Source: Eurosta solidaginis (taxonomy: Eukaryota > Arthropoda > Insecta > Diptera > Tephritidae). From it: 64,000 bases of DNA. Below, in pieces: positions 1 through 12,399 of the stretch. Where the stretch lies: the NCBI RefSeq assembly GCF_040869045.1, contig NC_090319.1, forward strand, positions 306,640,998-306,704,997. The letters are read 5' to 3'. The notes beneath the pieces were generated by a model that was not told the DNA's origin, ran no database searches, and was given only the letters and a program-made list of their open reading frames with translations. The translations under genes and the position numbers were made by a program. Position 1 is the stretch's first letter; each line of letters begins with the position of its first letter.

Positions 1-1997
1 AAGTTCGGGTGTAACCGAACATTACCTACTCAGCAGAGAGCTTTGGAGGCAAAATAAGGAAAATCACCATGAAGGAAAATGAACCTAGGATAACCCTGGA
101 ATGTGTTTGTATGACATGGGTATCACGCTGGGAGGTATTAAAGAGTATTTTAAAAGAGAGTGGGCCATAGTTCTATAGGTGGAGGCCATTTGTGGATATC
201 GCCATAAAGGTGGACCAGGGGTGACTCTAGAATGTGTTTATACGATATGGGTATCAAATGAAAGGTGTAAGTGAGTATTTTAAAAGGGAGTGGGCGTTAT
301 TTCTATAGGTCATGCTACGGAGGTTTACAACCTTTTCTAGATATCGCCAAACAGGTGGACCAGGGGTGAATCTAGAATGTGTTTGTACGATATGGGTATC
401 AAATGAAAGGTGTTAATGAGTATTTTAAAAGGGAGTGATCCTTAGTTCTATAGGTGGATGCCTTTTCGAGATATCGCCATTAAGATTGATCAGGGGTAAC
501 TCTAGAATGTGTTTCTACGATATGGGTATCAAATAAAAGGTGTTAATGATTATTTAAAAGGGAGTGGGCCTTAGTTCTATAGGTGGAGGCCTTTTCGAGA
601 TGTCGCCATAAAGGTGGACCAGGGGTGACTCTAAAATGTGTTTGTACGATATGGGCATCAAAATTAAAGGTATTAATGTAGGTTTTAAAACGGAGTGGCC
701 CTTAGTTGTATATGTGAAGGCGTTTTGGAAATATCGACCAAAATGTGGACCAGGGTGACCCAGAACATCATATGTCGGGTACCGCTGATTTATTTATATA
801 TGTTATACCACGAACAGTATTCCTGCCAAGATTCCAAGGGCTTTTGATTTCGCCCTGCAGAACTTTTCAGTTTCTTCTACTTAATATGGTAGGTGTAAAA
901 ACCATTTTACAAAGTTTTTTCCAAAGTTATATTTGGTTTAGAATTATGGCATTTTTTCAATTTTCGTAATTTTCTATATCGTAAAAGTGGGCGCGGTCAT
1001 AGTCGGATTTCGGCCATTTTTATACCAAGATGAAATGAGTTCAGATAAGTACGTGAACTAAGTTTAGTAAAGATATATCGATTTTTGCTCAAGTTATCGT
1101 GTTAACGGCCGACCGGAAGGACAGACGGTCGACTGTGTATAAAACTGGGCGTGGCTTCACACATCTTCACAGAAAACAATTATCGTCATAGAATCTATGC
1201 CCCTACCAAATTTCACAAGGATTGGTAAATTTTTGTTCGACTTATGGCATTAAAAGTATTCTAGACAAATTAAATGAAAAGAGCGGAGCCACGCACATTT
1301 TGAAATTTTCTTTTATTTTTGTATTTTGTTGCACCATATCATTATTGGAGTTGAATGTTGACATAATTTACTTATTTACTGTAAAGATATTAAATTCTTT
1401 GTTAAAATTTGACTTAAAAAATTTTTTTTTTTTAAGTGGGCGTGTTCGTCATCCGATTTTGCTAATTTTTATTTAGCACACATATAGTAATAGGAGTAAC
1501 GCGCCTGCCAAACTTCATCATGATATCTTCAACGACTGCCAAATTACAGCTTGCAAAACTTTTAAATTACCTTCTTTTGAATGTGGGCGGTGCCACGCCC
1601 ATTGTCCAAAATTTTACTAATTTTCTATTTTGCGTCATAAAGTAAACCAACCTACCAAATTTCATCGCTTTATCCGTCTTGGTAATGAATTATCGCACTT
1701 TTTCGATTTTTCGAAATTTTCGATATGTGGGCGTGGTTGTAGTCCGATTTCGTTCATTTTAAATAGCGATCTGAGATGAGTGTCCAGGAACCTACATACC
1801 AAATTTCATCAAGATGCCTCAAAATTTACTCAAGTTATCGTGTTCACGGACAGACAAACGGACGGACATGGCCAAATGAATTTCTTTCTTCGCCTAGATC
1901 ATTTTGATATATAGAAGTCTATATCTATCTCGATTAGTTTATGCAGTTACGGGGTACCGTTATGGGAACAAAGCTCTGCTCATCTGAGTATAAAAAA
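1..1997 (+). mobile_element. long non-coding interspersed repeat, first copy
   Basis: Begins exactly at the window start with AAGTTCGGGTGTAACCGAAC and ends CATCTGAGTATAAAA at ~1997. The 5' part is a tandem array of ~130 bp units. The 3' part has the blocks 'gtgggcgtggttgtagtccg', 'caagttatcgtgttcacgga' and 'gatatatagaagtctatatc'. No reading frame is shared between copies, so the open frames inside are incidental. The same repeat recurs at 15285-16510 and 54851-57337. Confidence 0.8.
100..760 (+). repeat. ~130 bp tandem array inside the first non-coding repeat
   Basis: The phrase 'gtggaccaggggtgactcta' or a close variant recurs at about 211, 353, 487, 613 and 743 (spacings 142, 134, 126, 130). 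Each is followed by 'tacgatatgggtatcaaat' and 'ttttaaaagggagtgg'. The copy at 15285 has kept only about one and a half units. Confidence 0.8.
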
Positions 1998-3479
1998 GTA
2001 ATAGAGAATGGGATAGGGAAAGAGGAGGGAAGGCGATACTACCTTTTTGAATGTAGGCAAACCTATTTTCGAACAGGAGCCGGGTACTCTAGTATCGGTA
2101 TAACTGTTAGCTGTGTTCCGAACTTCTTAGATCCACTAAGGGTCATTTATCGCTACGGATCAGTTTTTCCACCGGGTACTGTTAAATGGAATGAATATAC
2201 GGCATGCATTTTTTGTCCGGTGGTATCAAACAAAGACGAGATCTCTCTAGATTATATATATGATGCCTAAAATCTCCTTATCTGGAGCAGTCGCTGAGAT
2301 TCTAGCTTGCTTTGGATAAAAAAGATTACACAACTTAACAATAAGAACCCTACAGGACTAGGAATCTCACAATACATATCAAGTTGACCGAAGGTCAACT
2401 ACTTTAAGTGAATGTGCTTTATATAATTAGTTAAGATCTTTCAAATGCAGGACAGCAGCCAAAGAAGGGATCGCCCTATAATTTGAGGTGCAAGATTTGG
2501 GTTTGGCAATGTCCTGTCTATACAACAAAGATCACAAACACGTGTATCTAAATGAATCTTAGAAGTTCGATTAAAGACTTATTGGCACCTTACTATAGCT
2601 CCCGTCTACTGTTTTTTAAATGGCAGCAATCTCCGCTGATCGGCTATAAAACAACATACAAATCCGTATAATAAAATCAAAATTAGATCAAATTCATTCT
2701 ATTCATCACTTTATTTAGTTAACAACACAACCACTAAGACAAAACAAGAAAGTGTAAAAAACTGAAAAGTCATTATGATAACGTGGTGTTGGAATATCTA
2801 CTTATTACCACACGCATTCCTCGGTTGCGGTTGCCGTGGTAGCCACTCCATTCACTACTGCAGAAGTTAGGCTTACACACTCATCCATTCTCATTTATTT
2901 ACGTCACCTTAACATACGAATGCATGGATGACAATACCTGGCTGTACAATGACAGTGGGGTGAATTTAGGAAAAGAGGAAATAAATTTGTTTTAAACTGA
3001 AGTCGGATAAAATTTCTTCAATTTACAACGCTCTTCTAAACCAACACTGTGCTCATACGCGTGGATCACTTTATTTCTAAAAACATACCAAAAACCAACT
3101 CTACAAACTATACTGATTTAAGAATAAACGGGATATTTTTTCATTTTTAATAAAACGGTTCACCTGTTTAACCATTGTATGTTCTATATTGTATTGAAGT
3201 CCCGTCTTCCATGTATAATAGGAAACAACGCCTTTTTTGGTATACATAAGGTGAATATGACGTCCAGGAGTTAATTGGTCACAATCCGGTAAATCGATAA
3301 TTTCATAATAAAAATTCAATTACTTTTCCACAACTAATCGATAATGAATGATAAATTTTTTAAAAGTATTCGATAACAAGCCGATAACGAATTGCTTACC
3401 GAATTGCTTACACCCCGATAAACAAGTCTATGACTTTTCGATAAAAAATTTATAACAATTAAGAATATAATCGCGAATT
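1998..3479. other. no gene seen
   Basis: AT-rich DNA after the first repeat. Open frames here are short, lack codon bias and match nothing I recognise. A cluster of ATCGATAA-type motifs at 3290-3460 resembles the TTATCGA-rich repeats at 28.1 and 48.7-49.3 kb. Confidence 0.5.
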
Positions 3480-4680
3480 TTGCAGAAATTCCTTCCTCTT
3501 TGCTTCATATCCTTTTCCCCTTTTTCTCTCCTTTCATTTAATTTCATTCCATTCCCTTTTCTTCCCTTTCCTTTCATTTCCTTTCCATTCCATTCCCTTT
3601 CCTTCCTTTCCTTTCCTTTGCTTTCCTTTCCTTTCCATTTCTTTCTTTCCATTCCGTTCTTTCCTTTTCATTTACACTCCATTCCTTATTTCTTTGCTTT
3701 TCTCTTCTTGTCTTTTCTTTTCTTCTCTTTTCTTTTCTTTTCATCTCTTTTCTTATCTTTTCGTTTCTTTTCCGTTCTTTTCTATTCTTTTCTTTTTTCT
3801 TTTCCGTCCTTTTCTATTCTTTTCTTTGCTTTTCTTTCCATTCCCTTCCCTTTCCTTTCATTTATTTTCCATTCCATTCCCATTCCTTCCCATCCTTTGC
3901 TTTCTTTCTATTCCTTTCTTTTCATTCCTTTCTTTCATTTCTATTCCGTTCCATTCCTTTCCTTATTTCTTCTGTTTCCTTCTCTTTTCTTTTCTTTCTA
4001 TTCTTTTCTTTTCTTTTCTTTTCTTTTCTTTTCTTTTCTTTTCTTTCCTTTCTTTCCATTACTTTTCCTTCCCTTTCCTTTCGTTTATTTTCAATTCCAT
4101 TCCTTTCCTTCCTTTCCTTTCCTTTCCTTTGCTTTGCTTTCTTTTCCATTCCTTTCCTTTCATTTCCATTCATTCCTTCCCCTTTCCTTATTTTGTTTTA
4201 TTTTCTGTTCTTTTGTTTTGTTTTGTTTTCGTTCTTTTCTTTTCTTTTATTTTCTTTTTCCTTTCCTTTCCTTTCCTTTCATTTCCTTTCCCTTCCTTTC
4301 CTTTTATTTCCTTTCCTTTCCTTTTCATTCCTTCCCTCCCTTCCCTTCCCTTCCCTTCCCTTCCCTTCCCTTCCCTTCCCTTCCCCTCCTTTCCACTCCT
4401 CTACTACTCTCCTCTCCTCTCCTGTGCTGTCCTCTCCTCTCCTCTCCTCTACTACTCTCCTCTCCTCTCCTGTCCTCTCCTTTCCTCCCTCTCCTTTCCT
4501 CTCCTCTCCACTCCTCTTCTCTCCACTCCTCTCCTCCCCACCCCTCTCCCCCCATCTACCCCCTCTCCCCCCTCTCCCCCCTCTCCCCCCTCTCCCCCCC
4601 CCCCCTCATCTAATCACCTCGCCTTTTCTTTCATTTAATTCCCTTTCCCTTCCACCCCCTCTTTTCCTTTCTCGTTGTAA
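3480..4680. repeat. 1.2 kb polypyrimidine tract
   Basis: The plus strand is almost pure C and T for ~1.2 kb. It runs as blocks: mixed TTTCC pentamers (3490-3680), TTTTC pentamers (3700-4050), TTTCC again, TTCCC pentamers (4333-4385), CTCTC (4395-4545), then CCCCTCT and a C run (4550-4610). C content rises from left to right. The long Phe/Ser/Leu/Pro-rich frames across it on the plus strand, and Lys/Glu-rich frames on the minus strand, are composition artefacts. Confidence 0.95.
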
Positions 4681-7590
4681 CTTTTATGATTGCGGTTCCT
4701 GTTATTATTACGATCGCCTTAAAAGTCAAGTAACAGGTATGGTATTGTTGCGGTCAGGCATTTGTTACTTTGAACTCTATAAATAATTTTATTTAAAAAT
4801 TTTATATTTACTGTACACTGTGCATCTGAAAAATGATGCAAGACACCAGCGCATCAAGCGAGCATACTCTTCACAGCTTTAACAATGACAACAACACCGT
4901 ATAAAAAAAATACAAAAACAGGCAACTGGTTGCATCGTCGTCAACTTAGAGAGGGTTAATATTTGTTTGCTTAGCATTTTGGATTTGACAGGTAAGTGGC
5001 GCTTAAAGAATCAAATATGAACTCCTATGAGCATTTATGGGAATAAAGCCAGAACTCCGTAACTAGCCGCTGAGGTGTTGTAGGCTTCCATCTCTTTTTC
5101 CAGCTTTTTCAATAATAGCAAACAAATGAGGTGAAATTCTATGAAGACTTAAATGCTCCAGCGACTACTAATGGAGTTCTGGCTTAAACGTTGTAAAGCT
5201 GAAATATAGGTAGGATATGTACATACATATATATTTGTGCATATTTACATTCATATGCATGTTTGTATGTAAGCTGTGAAGCATGTAAATCAAAGTCATT
5301 TAAATACCAAATGTATCAAATGAAGTGCAAGCGTCAAGTGTCTAAAGACGAGTTGTTATAAACTCATGAAGAAGTGTGAGAATTTCAATAAAAATAATAG
5401 TGAAGTGTTTTAAAGACTTTTGTAATGCTTGTAATGCTATCTTGTGAAGCGTGAATATGCAGAGCGTCTGAAGTGATGTAGCTTTATGTAAATTTATCCG
5501 ATTCATAGCTGTGATTGCACTCATGCAGTCAATATAAGTATATCGATATAATGAGTAGTCACTAATTTAAGGAGGTGTATTATATTATATTATATTAAAT
5601 GCACATATGTATGTATTGTATTTATATTGAGGTTGTTGCTAAAAGGAGTCATAAAACATGCTTAAAACTATCGAAACAATACTGAGCGTACTAATTTGTA
5701 AAGGTTTAAATAATAAAATTTGATAAACACTCTCATCTTAATTGTCTATTGGAACTCGAGTCCAAAATTGAGCTTCACCAAGGGCTTGACCAGTAGAAGA
5801 TGCCCTTAAAAGTAGGGAGTTCACCCTAGTTGTGCTCTTCCACATAGCAGTTATTCGTATTGCTTGATTGAGAGTATACGTTAGAAAATGTCTTTCCTGC
5901 TATTGTAAATAAATAATCTTTATATAGCTAATTGATTTTGTTTACCTGGATTTGCCTCACCAAGCTGGACCTCGTGTTACTCTTCGCCCCTATACAGGTA
6001 AGCATCTTGTCACAAATTCTCTGATTGTTGTATTTTTTGTAGCATCCCTTCAACTTATCCATTTGACACGTTGGATTCTAATCGACATCACCCACTATTT
6101 GTTAAAGGAATTCGACTTACTACTTATAGACGTCGTTGATGGCCAACGAGCATAAGGTCCAAGGAGATTTCTCTTAATTCGTCTGGGAGGTGAGTACACG
6201 TGAAGCAATCATATACAAATAACTTCCCATGAACTGATATCGCAGTAGAAAATACTTGTAAGGTGGATGCTTTTTATAGCGCAAGAATGATCGAAAAGTT
6301 TGCCAAATCACTGATTGTGCTGTCACTTGAGTCGGGGAACTTTAGTGTACTAGGCCAGTACACTAGACGAAAGTCGAAGAAAGTATAGGGAACAGGGACT
6401 ACATATATTCCAGTATGACACAATATTATCACAGACAACAATTGAAATCGCTTCGTTGCAGTATGTTGCGTCGAATAGGAGCTTAGCGGGTCCCCAAAAT
6501 TTATTTATGAATGATTTGACAGTACAAGTTGCAAAAAATGTCTCGCAAATTGTAGTAATCTGCTAAGGTTGTAGCTTAACAAAGCCAATGCTCAATGGAA
6601 TGTAGTTTTAAGATAGACATCATAGGAGTCCCGCCCTTATTCTCAAAAGATTTCAACCTGAACACTAAATTATGTTGGAAGTCTGGAAGGCATAAGTAGG
6701 TGTTGCCGCGTTGCCTTTGGCAAACCTTGGGGCAGGTCAGGCAGCTGTAGTGGTTATTTTTTATTGTCATCTTTTGGGAGAGGTTTAGAAGGTGATACAT
6801 AATTGGATTCATTGAAAAAAGCCCTTAACAATGCTCTATCTTTTACTTACGGTGTAATGTTGAACGACCATTCTAACTTCAAAAGCTAGACTCTGTTCGA
6901 CATGGCTAAAGTGTCCTTATGTTTTTGTCATGCTCTCAACCTTCAAGCTTCATAGATCTAAACTTCGGTCACTCAAAGCATAAAAAGAGACTTACTCTTC
7001 ATCTTAGTTTGGATGAATAGACGGAATTCCTATAACTTCAGTGAACTGTCTGTTTGATGACGAAGTTCTTCTGGAAAAATTGTACAAGGGGTATCTATGA
7101 ATGATCGTGGGGTATGGAAAGTAGGCAATTGGGATATATACAGTGCCCCTCCGTTATAATCATAAGCACTTAAAGAAACGCTTCCCGAAGGACCATCGTT
7201 CCTGCTTTTCTCTAAAATTCACTTACTTTGCAATGATTACACTGAAGCTGTTGCCTCTTATTTGGGAAGATGAAATTGGGTATGTGGAAACGAAACTATC
7301 GTCGTATAACAACGGTTCACGACTCCGCCAGGAGCTTAAAACTTTGGAGCTTACACCACCTAACCCAAAACCTTCGTACATATTTGTATCTTAATATAAA
7401 AAAACTATTCATTTTTAAGCAGTCGATAAATATTTGAAGCTTCTGTTAAGTTTTCAAATATTGGTAGAAAATATTTCAGTGTTGATAAAATATAAACCAG
7501 AGGCTTAATATACGAACCAAAAACTTCCCAAACAAACGACTTAAGCCAAAAACTTAGTATTTGAAAATTCTTCAACTTGGACAAAGTAAT
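4681..7590. other. no gene seen
   Basis: Mostly unique-looking AT-rich sequence with a short TATG/CATA microsatellite near 5215-5275 and a TATAT run at 5578-5596. Scattered frames of 60-85 codons have no recognisable domains. Confidence 0.45.
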
Positions 7591-7639
7591 TATTTACAAA
7601 AGACTTAGGACACGAACTTCAAAAATTTATTTTTATATT

Positions 7640-7805
7640 CCGTAGCCCAGCTTGAACCAGCATTTATAAATAAAATGAATACTTGGACCGAATAATGTAC
7701 CTCGGAGAGGCTTTAGTCTGATGCTAATTTGCCTGGGAGTTGAATAAAGGATCTTCGCCATCACCACACCATGGCGGCCGCCAGGACAATGTATTTTTAT
7801 TAAGG
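7640..7805 (-). repeat. tRNA-derived SINE, degenerate head
   Basis: Reverse strand reads GGCGGCCGCCATGGTGTGGT, then 'gatggcgaagatcc' in the A-box position and 'attcaactccc' in the B-box position. It corresponds to the head of the SINE seen nearly complete at 21640-21985. Confidence 0.45.
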
Positions 7806-8439
7806 ATGTCCATAACATAAAACTATGCATATTATCGAAAAAATCACCCTTTGAAATGCACTTCACACCTTGCTCGATAGCTGCCGGTCCTCTGCTTTTG
7901 AAATTATTGAGTTGACGCCGCTTCCACACGCTTTCTGCTTTAAGGAAGTAATTTTTAGACACATTATTTTTTTTTTTTCAAATTTGGAAAGTAGGTACAT
8001 ATACACATACTAAAGCTTGCCCATATGATTAAAATCAAGTCATAACCGAAATCAAAACGGGAATTGAAACTTCGATGCATCTCTCAGGTGATTATAACCG
8101 AAAGACTTTAGACACGAACTTGAAAAAGCTTATATATCGGATAATAAAAGACTTAGGACACAAACACGAGAAAACTATTTTTTGTAAGTAGGCAACCCAA
8201 AATATGCAAAATTAAATATTTTTTTCGCCATTAGTATTACATTAAAATCAAAATTTTTGCTTAAAAATATGTATTTAAGTCCCATGTAAGGCCCAAAATA
8301 TTGTGACAAATATTACCATCTCTAAGCTGTTACTAAGTAAATGCACAAACCCAAAAACATTAAAGCAAGCTACATAAACACATTAATCCTCATTTACCCA
8401 CATACGTACAAGGCAACGAAGAGATAACTCACACTCAAA

Positions 8440-8790
8440 CGCATGTCATCATCAGCCGAAGTAGTGCGCACATATACACACGCATATGGTTACACACTAC
8501 AAATACACACGCGTATGGCTGGTGACCAGGTAGAGGATTCTAGAAGAAGAAATGTGTAGACATTTGGGCATAGAGTAAAAAAGCAGCACAAGCTGAGTAG
8601 TCAGTAATCAGCTTGATTTAAGCACGCTATTGGTTGTGAAGTATAAGTGTTATTGTGAAGTACTTTCAAAGTAGTCTAATAAATAATATTTTGCATTATT
8701 TAATATTGGAGTTATTTATTCAACAATTTAGCAATACGAACGTTAGTAGAAGATGTAAAATAAGTGGAGTTTCCCTAAATTCGTTACAAT
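8440..8790 (+). mobile_element. probable solo LTR
   Basis: Block with 'tctagaagaagaaatgtgta', 'gctgagtagtcagtaatcag', 'gcttgatttaagcacgcta', an AATAAA at ~8679 and 'ttattcaacaatttagcaat' near the end. I associate this combination with LTRs of fly Gypsy-type retrotransposons. No internal coding sequence or second LTR is present. Confidence 0.4.
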
Positions 8791-9219
8791 ATGATTTAAT
8801 GTTGCGAACGTATGGGATGGCCAAAAATAAATAAAAATAAGGCAACCATAAATATTTGCTATAAAGTGTGTTGTATGTGCATAAAATAGTCGCTAAATAA
8901 TGTAAAATATGATCTTAAATATGCGCTAAAAGTATGAACAGCTACAAAACACAACCACAGTTCATTTATAGCAAAAGTTTTAGTTTTCCATAATCCAGCA
9001 TGAAAATATAACATAAAAATGGAGAGAACAAATATTTTAAACAAATATTAAGAAAATAACAAATTAGTTATCTATGGTGTTGACACAATAAACATGTTTG
9101 CTAAGTTTTTATTATTAAAATGAAATGGTATAATAACTTTATCACAAATCTCAAAATTGTAAGTCCTTAAAGGAAAATAGATAGACCTACCAATAAGTAC
9201 ACCGAAATGATCAGGATGA

Positions 9220-9590
9220 AGAGCTGAGTTGATTTAGCCATGCCCGTCTGTCCGTCTGTCTGTTTGTATGCAAACTAATCCCTAAATTTTTGAGATATGC
9301 ATCTTGATAAAATTTGATGAGCGGGTATATTTAGGTGTCCGATTAGACATTTGTCGGAACCGGCGGATCGGACCACTGTAGCAAATATCCCACAAATATA
9401 TATATCCACAACCGATTTTTCAGAAAAGAGGATTTTTGTCATATCTTCCTCAATTTATCAGATTGACGCTTCAAACTTCACCATATGCTTTCGTATATTG
9501 CACATATTGTTGTCGATCGCCATGCTTATCACAGAATTATCCATAGCGTTCTGGCTGTATAGTAACTGGTTTGGGCGCAGATGCCGTTGA
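9220..9590 (+). repeat. non-coding interspersed repeat fragment
   Basis: Contains 'ccgtctgtccgtctgtctgt', 'tgagatatgcatcttgataa', 'gtcggaaccggcggatcgga' and 'ccgatttttcagaaaagagg'. This series is typical of a repeat widely seen in higher flies. No gene. Confidence 0.5.
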
Positions 9591-9694
9591 TTTTGCAATT
9601 GAAAAACAAAATTCAAAAATAAATAAAAAGTTTGAGTATTTTTTTAAATTTCACTTATATTTAGTTTGAAAAGTTTACTTTACTTTACTTACTT

Positions 9695-10427
9695 AATTGG
9701 CGCTTAACCGTTTCAACGGTTATGGCCGTCCAACAAGGCGTGCCAGTCGCTCCTTTCTTCTGCCAACCGGCGCCAATTGGCCACACCAAGGGAGTTTAAA
9801 TCGTTTTCCACCTGGTCCTCCCAACGGAGTGGGGACCGCCCTCTACCTCTGCTTCCATAGGCGGGTTCCCATAGAAACACTTTCTTGGCCGGAGCGCCAT
9901 CTTTCATTCGCATAACATGGCCTAGCCAGCGCAGCCGCTGCATTTTAATTCACTGGACTATGTTGATGTCTGTGTATAGCTCGTACAGCTCATCGTTAAA
10001 TCTTCTTCGGTACTCGCCATCGCCAACGCGTAGAGGTCCATAAATCTTTCGAAGAACTTTTCTCTCCAACACCCCCAGAGCCGCTTCATCTGCTGTTGTC
10101 TTGGGCCATGCTTCTGTCCCATATAGCAGGACGGGTACAAGTGACTTTTAGAGTATGATTTTCATTTGCCGAGAGAGGACTTTACTTTTCATTTGCCTAC
10201 CTAGTCCAAAGTAGCATTTATTGGCAAGAGTGATTCTTCGCTGTATTTCAGAGCTGGTGTTGTGGCTAGTGTTGATGCTGGTTCCCAAAGAAACGAAGTC
10301 TTTTACTATTTCGAAATTATGGCTGCTAATAGTAGCGTGGTTGCCGAGGCGTATATGCGCTGACTCTTTGCTCGATGACAGCAGGTACCTCGTTTTGTCC
10401 TCATTCACCATCAAACCCATTGATTGA
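9695..10427 (-). pseudogene. non-LTR retrotransposon reverse transcriptase, C-terminal remnant
   Basis: Reading leftwards: GLMVNEDKTRYLLSSSKES, then FVSLGTSIN (the YLG-type block) and RITLANKCYFGLGRQMKSKV at 10420-10148. A frame-broken part (10140-9958) follows. Then INA..QRLRWLGHVMRMKDG, GRGRSPLRWEDQVENDL and LGVANWRRLAEERSDWHALL at 9943-9713. The LRWLGHVMRM and GRP-like LRWxDQVExDL blocks are typical of the end of non-LTR ORF2. It has at least two frameshifts, no catalytic FADD-type block and no endonuclease, so it is a dead 5'-truncated copy. Confidence 0.82.
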
Positions 10428-10599
10428 AAAGTATGCTCAACAAAAAGGAAATTTGTTTTATTGCACTGCTTTACCGACAGTTTTCATTGATTTAGGTTTT
10501 TATATATTTAGGTAGCAATTTAGGCGAGCCCAGCCAAAAACATGCATTCTCTAAAAATTTTGGTTGCCCCAACGATAAATAAAAAATAAATGTAACGCG

Positions 10600-10925
10600 T
10601 GATAACCTGCAAAGAGATTTTAGGCCGAGCTTTTCTTCCAATTTGCGTCGTGCCCCTTTTAATTTTTCCTACAAATTGGCGGGACGGGACCTGCTTGTTT
10701 TATGCCGACTCCGAACGGCATCTGCAAACCATATGAGTTTTCACTGAGAGCATTTCATGGCAGAAGTACACTCGGAGTCAAACACTGCCGAGGAGCGACC
10801 CTGCTTAGAAAAATTTTCTTCTAATTGAAAAACCTTATTTCTAATATTTTGATGTTGCTTTGCCCGGATCGTGAACCCAGCATAAGTATGAACAAAATTC
10901 CTAAGGCACGAACACGAAGAATTAT
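10600..10925 (-). repeat. tRNA-derived SINE (tRNA head incomplete)
   Basis: Plus-strand text 'aaagagattttaggccgagc', 'tttatgccgactccgaacgg', 'ggcagaagtacactcggagt' and 'gatgttgctttgcccggatc' matches the 21640-21985 SINE in the same inverted orientation. It ends just after the B-box equivalent, so the A-box end is missing. Confidence 0.75.
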
Positions 10926-11449
10926 GCTTTACTGTAGGTAACAAAAAAGTCAGGGTACAAACTCCAAAAAATGTATTATATAGTAAGCTTTGAGTGTAAA
11001 CCTGCCTAATACCATAAAAAAATGACTTTTTGATAAGCAGACTTTACAACCTGAACTTAGCAAATATATGATATTTTTCTATATGAGGCTTCAAAAATGG
11101 AGGCCAACTTTGTGTTCAATTTACTTACAATGTTTTTAATGAAAAATTAAACAGTTTTTGGCTGCCTTGTAACATTGTTTGTATGTCACTTAGCACATTT
11201 ACATTTTAAGCAATGGAACGAAAGACTTAAGACACGAACTCGATTTGTTTTACAGTAATTGTTTCCTCTAACAAAAAATATTACATTTGATCACAGAAGA
11301 AAATAACTAAACTTTAAAATATTCCTTCTTACTATTATTACTGTCGCCTTAAGTAACTAACTCACTTAGCCAGATATATGAAGCATCGAAAAAACTTTAC
11401 GGCGCAGCCACCTTAAGATTCGATAGTACAAACAATAAACGAACGAAAA

Positions 11450-11670
11450 GAGTTAAATTTTTACTGCAACTTAAGCAACTTGTAAGCTAATCTAAGATCA
11501 GCAATCAAATTATATAAAAACGCAGTTCCTCTCGAAAGCCCTTTTGCAAGTGTAGTTGCTGTCAGATCTTGCTTTGACCTCACCTCAAGCTTCCCTTTCC
11601 GGCTTATTTTGGAATCGAATATTATGCCAAGATATTTGGTTTCAGAAGAAAGATTTATCGTTTAGCCTCG
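11450..11670 (-). pseudogene. non-LTR reverse transcriptase fragment (thumb region)
   Basis: Reverse strand reads TINLSSETKYLGIIFDSKIS, then LEVRSKQDLTATTLAKGLSR and AFLYNLIADLRLAYKLLK. The KYLGIIFDSK block is the conserved 'KYLGV.LDSKL' motif after the catalytic centre of Jockey/R1/I-type reverse transcriptases. Only ~70 codons remain; upstream and downstream are unrelated. Confidence 0.65.
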
Positions 11671-11970
11671 GTAAGTTATAGCTACTCCAACCCAATTGTC
11701 AACCTCAGGTACCCGCGAATCCTATTTCTTTAGTAGGTGATACTCTAGCGACAAGTTGCTCATGTAATTAGGGGGTGTGGTTGGGATGGCCTAGAAGGTT
11801 CAATGTAGTCTTATTGAATCGTTCCCGAGATGGTCGGACTTCAACCTTAAAGGTGATTGTTACCGGAACGTATCGGATCTATAACCGGCAAAGGACCATC
11901 ATCATCGACAATAAATCACCAAACCCTTCGGGAAGTGTCTACAATACCAACAATCACAACAATATGGGAT
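11645..11970 (+). repeat. CAA-tailed short interspersed repeat, diverged copy
   Basis: Contains 'ccaacccaattgtcaacctc', 'gggatggcctagaaggttca', 'gttcccgagatggtcgga' and 'ccggcaaaggaccatcatc', ending in a degraded CAA tail. Same order as the copies at 61845 and 62321. Confidence 0.7.
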
Positions 11971-12399
11971 TTTCGTTTTCTTGTGAACAGTACCACTTTT
12001 GCTGGATTTACCCACAGCGCGTTTTGTCTGACCATCGCGTAATGCCGCAAATGAGCCCGCTAACCATTGGCACAAATTTTTCTGTGATTGGACTAGCTTT
12101 TTTGTCGGCGTATGCGATCATCCTCGTTCCTTCTACCATAAAAACGTCTGCAACTTCATCAACTCGCAGTATCCAAAGAAGATGCGATATCACGCTGCCG
12201 TGAGGTGTGCCTCTGGTAACCAAACAAACTGAGCCAGCTCCTAAAGTTGACGTTGGCGTTGACGACGCTACTCCTGAGAATAGAACTGATCCATGTAAAA
12301 TAACTATTTCAAATAGCATGAACAAAAGACTTAAGAAACGAACTCGATATATCATTATTTTTTCTGACAAAAGACTTAAGACACGAACTCAAAAATAAT

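Larger units (their letters stand above)
7538..12392. repeat. dispersed GACTTAAGACACGAACT motif units
   Basis: Near-identical units occur at ~7538, 7600, 8101, 8148, 10896, 11221, 12325 and 12369, all on the plus strand. Most are followed by AT-rich spacers. Two pairs are close together (8101/8148 and 12325/12369, 44-47 bp apart); others are separated by mobile-element fragments. It looks like an old tandem repeat broken up by insertions. Confidence 0.6.

Noticed and set aside
1941..2270. 109-codon frame over the end of the first non-coding repeat
   Set aside because: It begins inside the repeat end and runs into flanking DNA; the repeat part is non-coding in the other copies.
3480..4613. 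377-codon open frame on the plus strand (and overlapping long frames)
   Set aside because: It lies entirely in a polypyrimidine tract that contains no stop codons by composition. The product is only Phe, Ser, Leu, Pro and Ile.
7633..7962. 109-codon frame on the minus strand
   Set aside because: Overlaps a degenerate SINE head; no domain.
11775..12203. 142-codon frame on the plus strand
   Set aside because: Its first half is the CAA-tailed repeat, which has no shared frame in its other copies; the rest has no recognisable domain.
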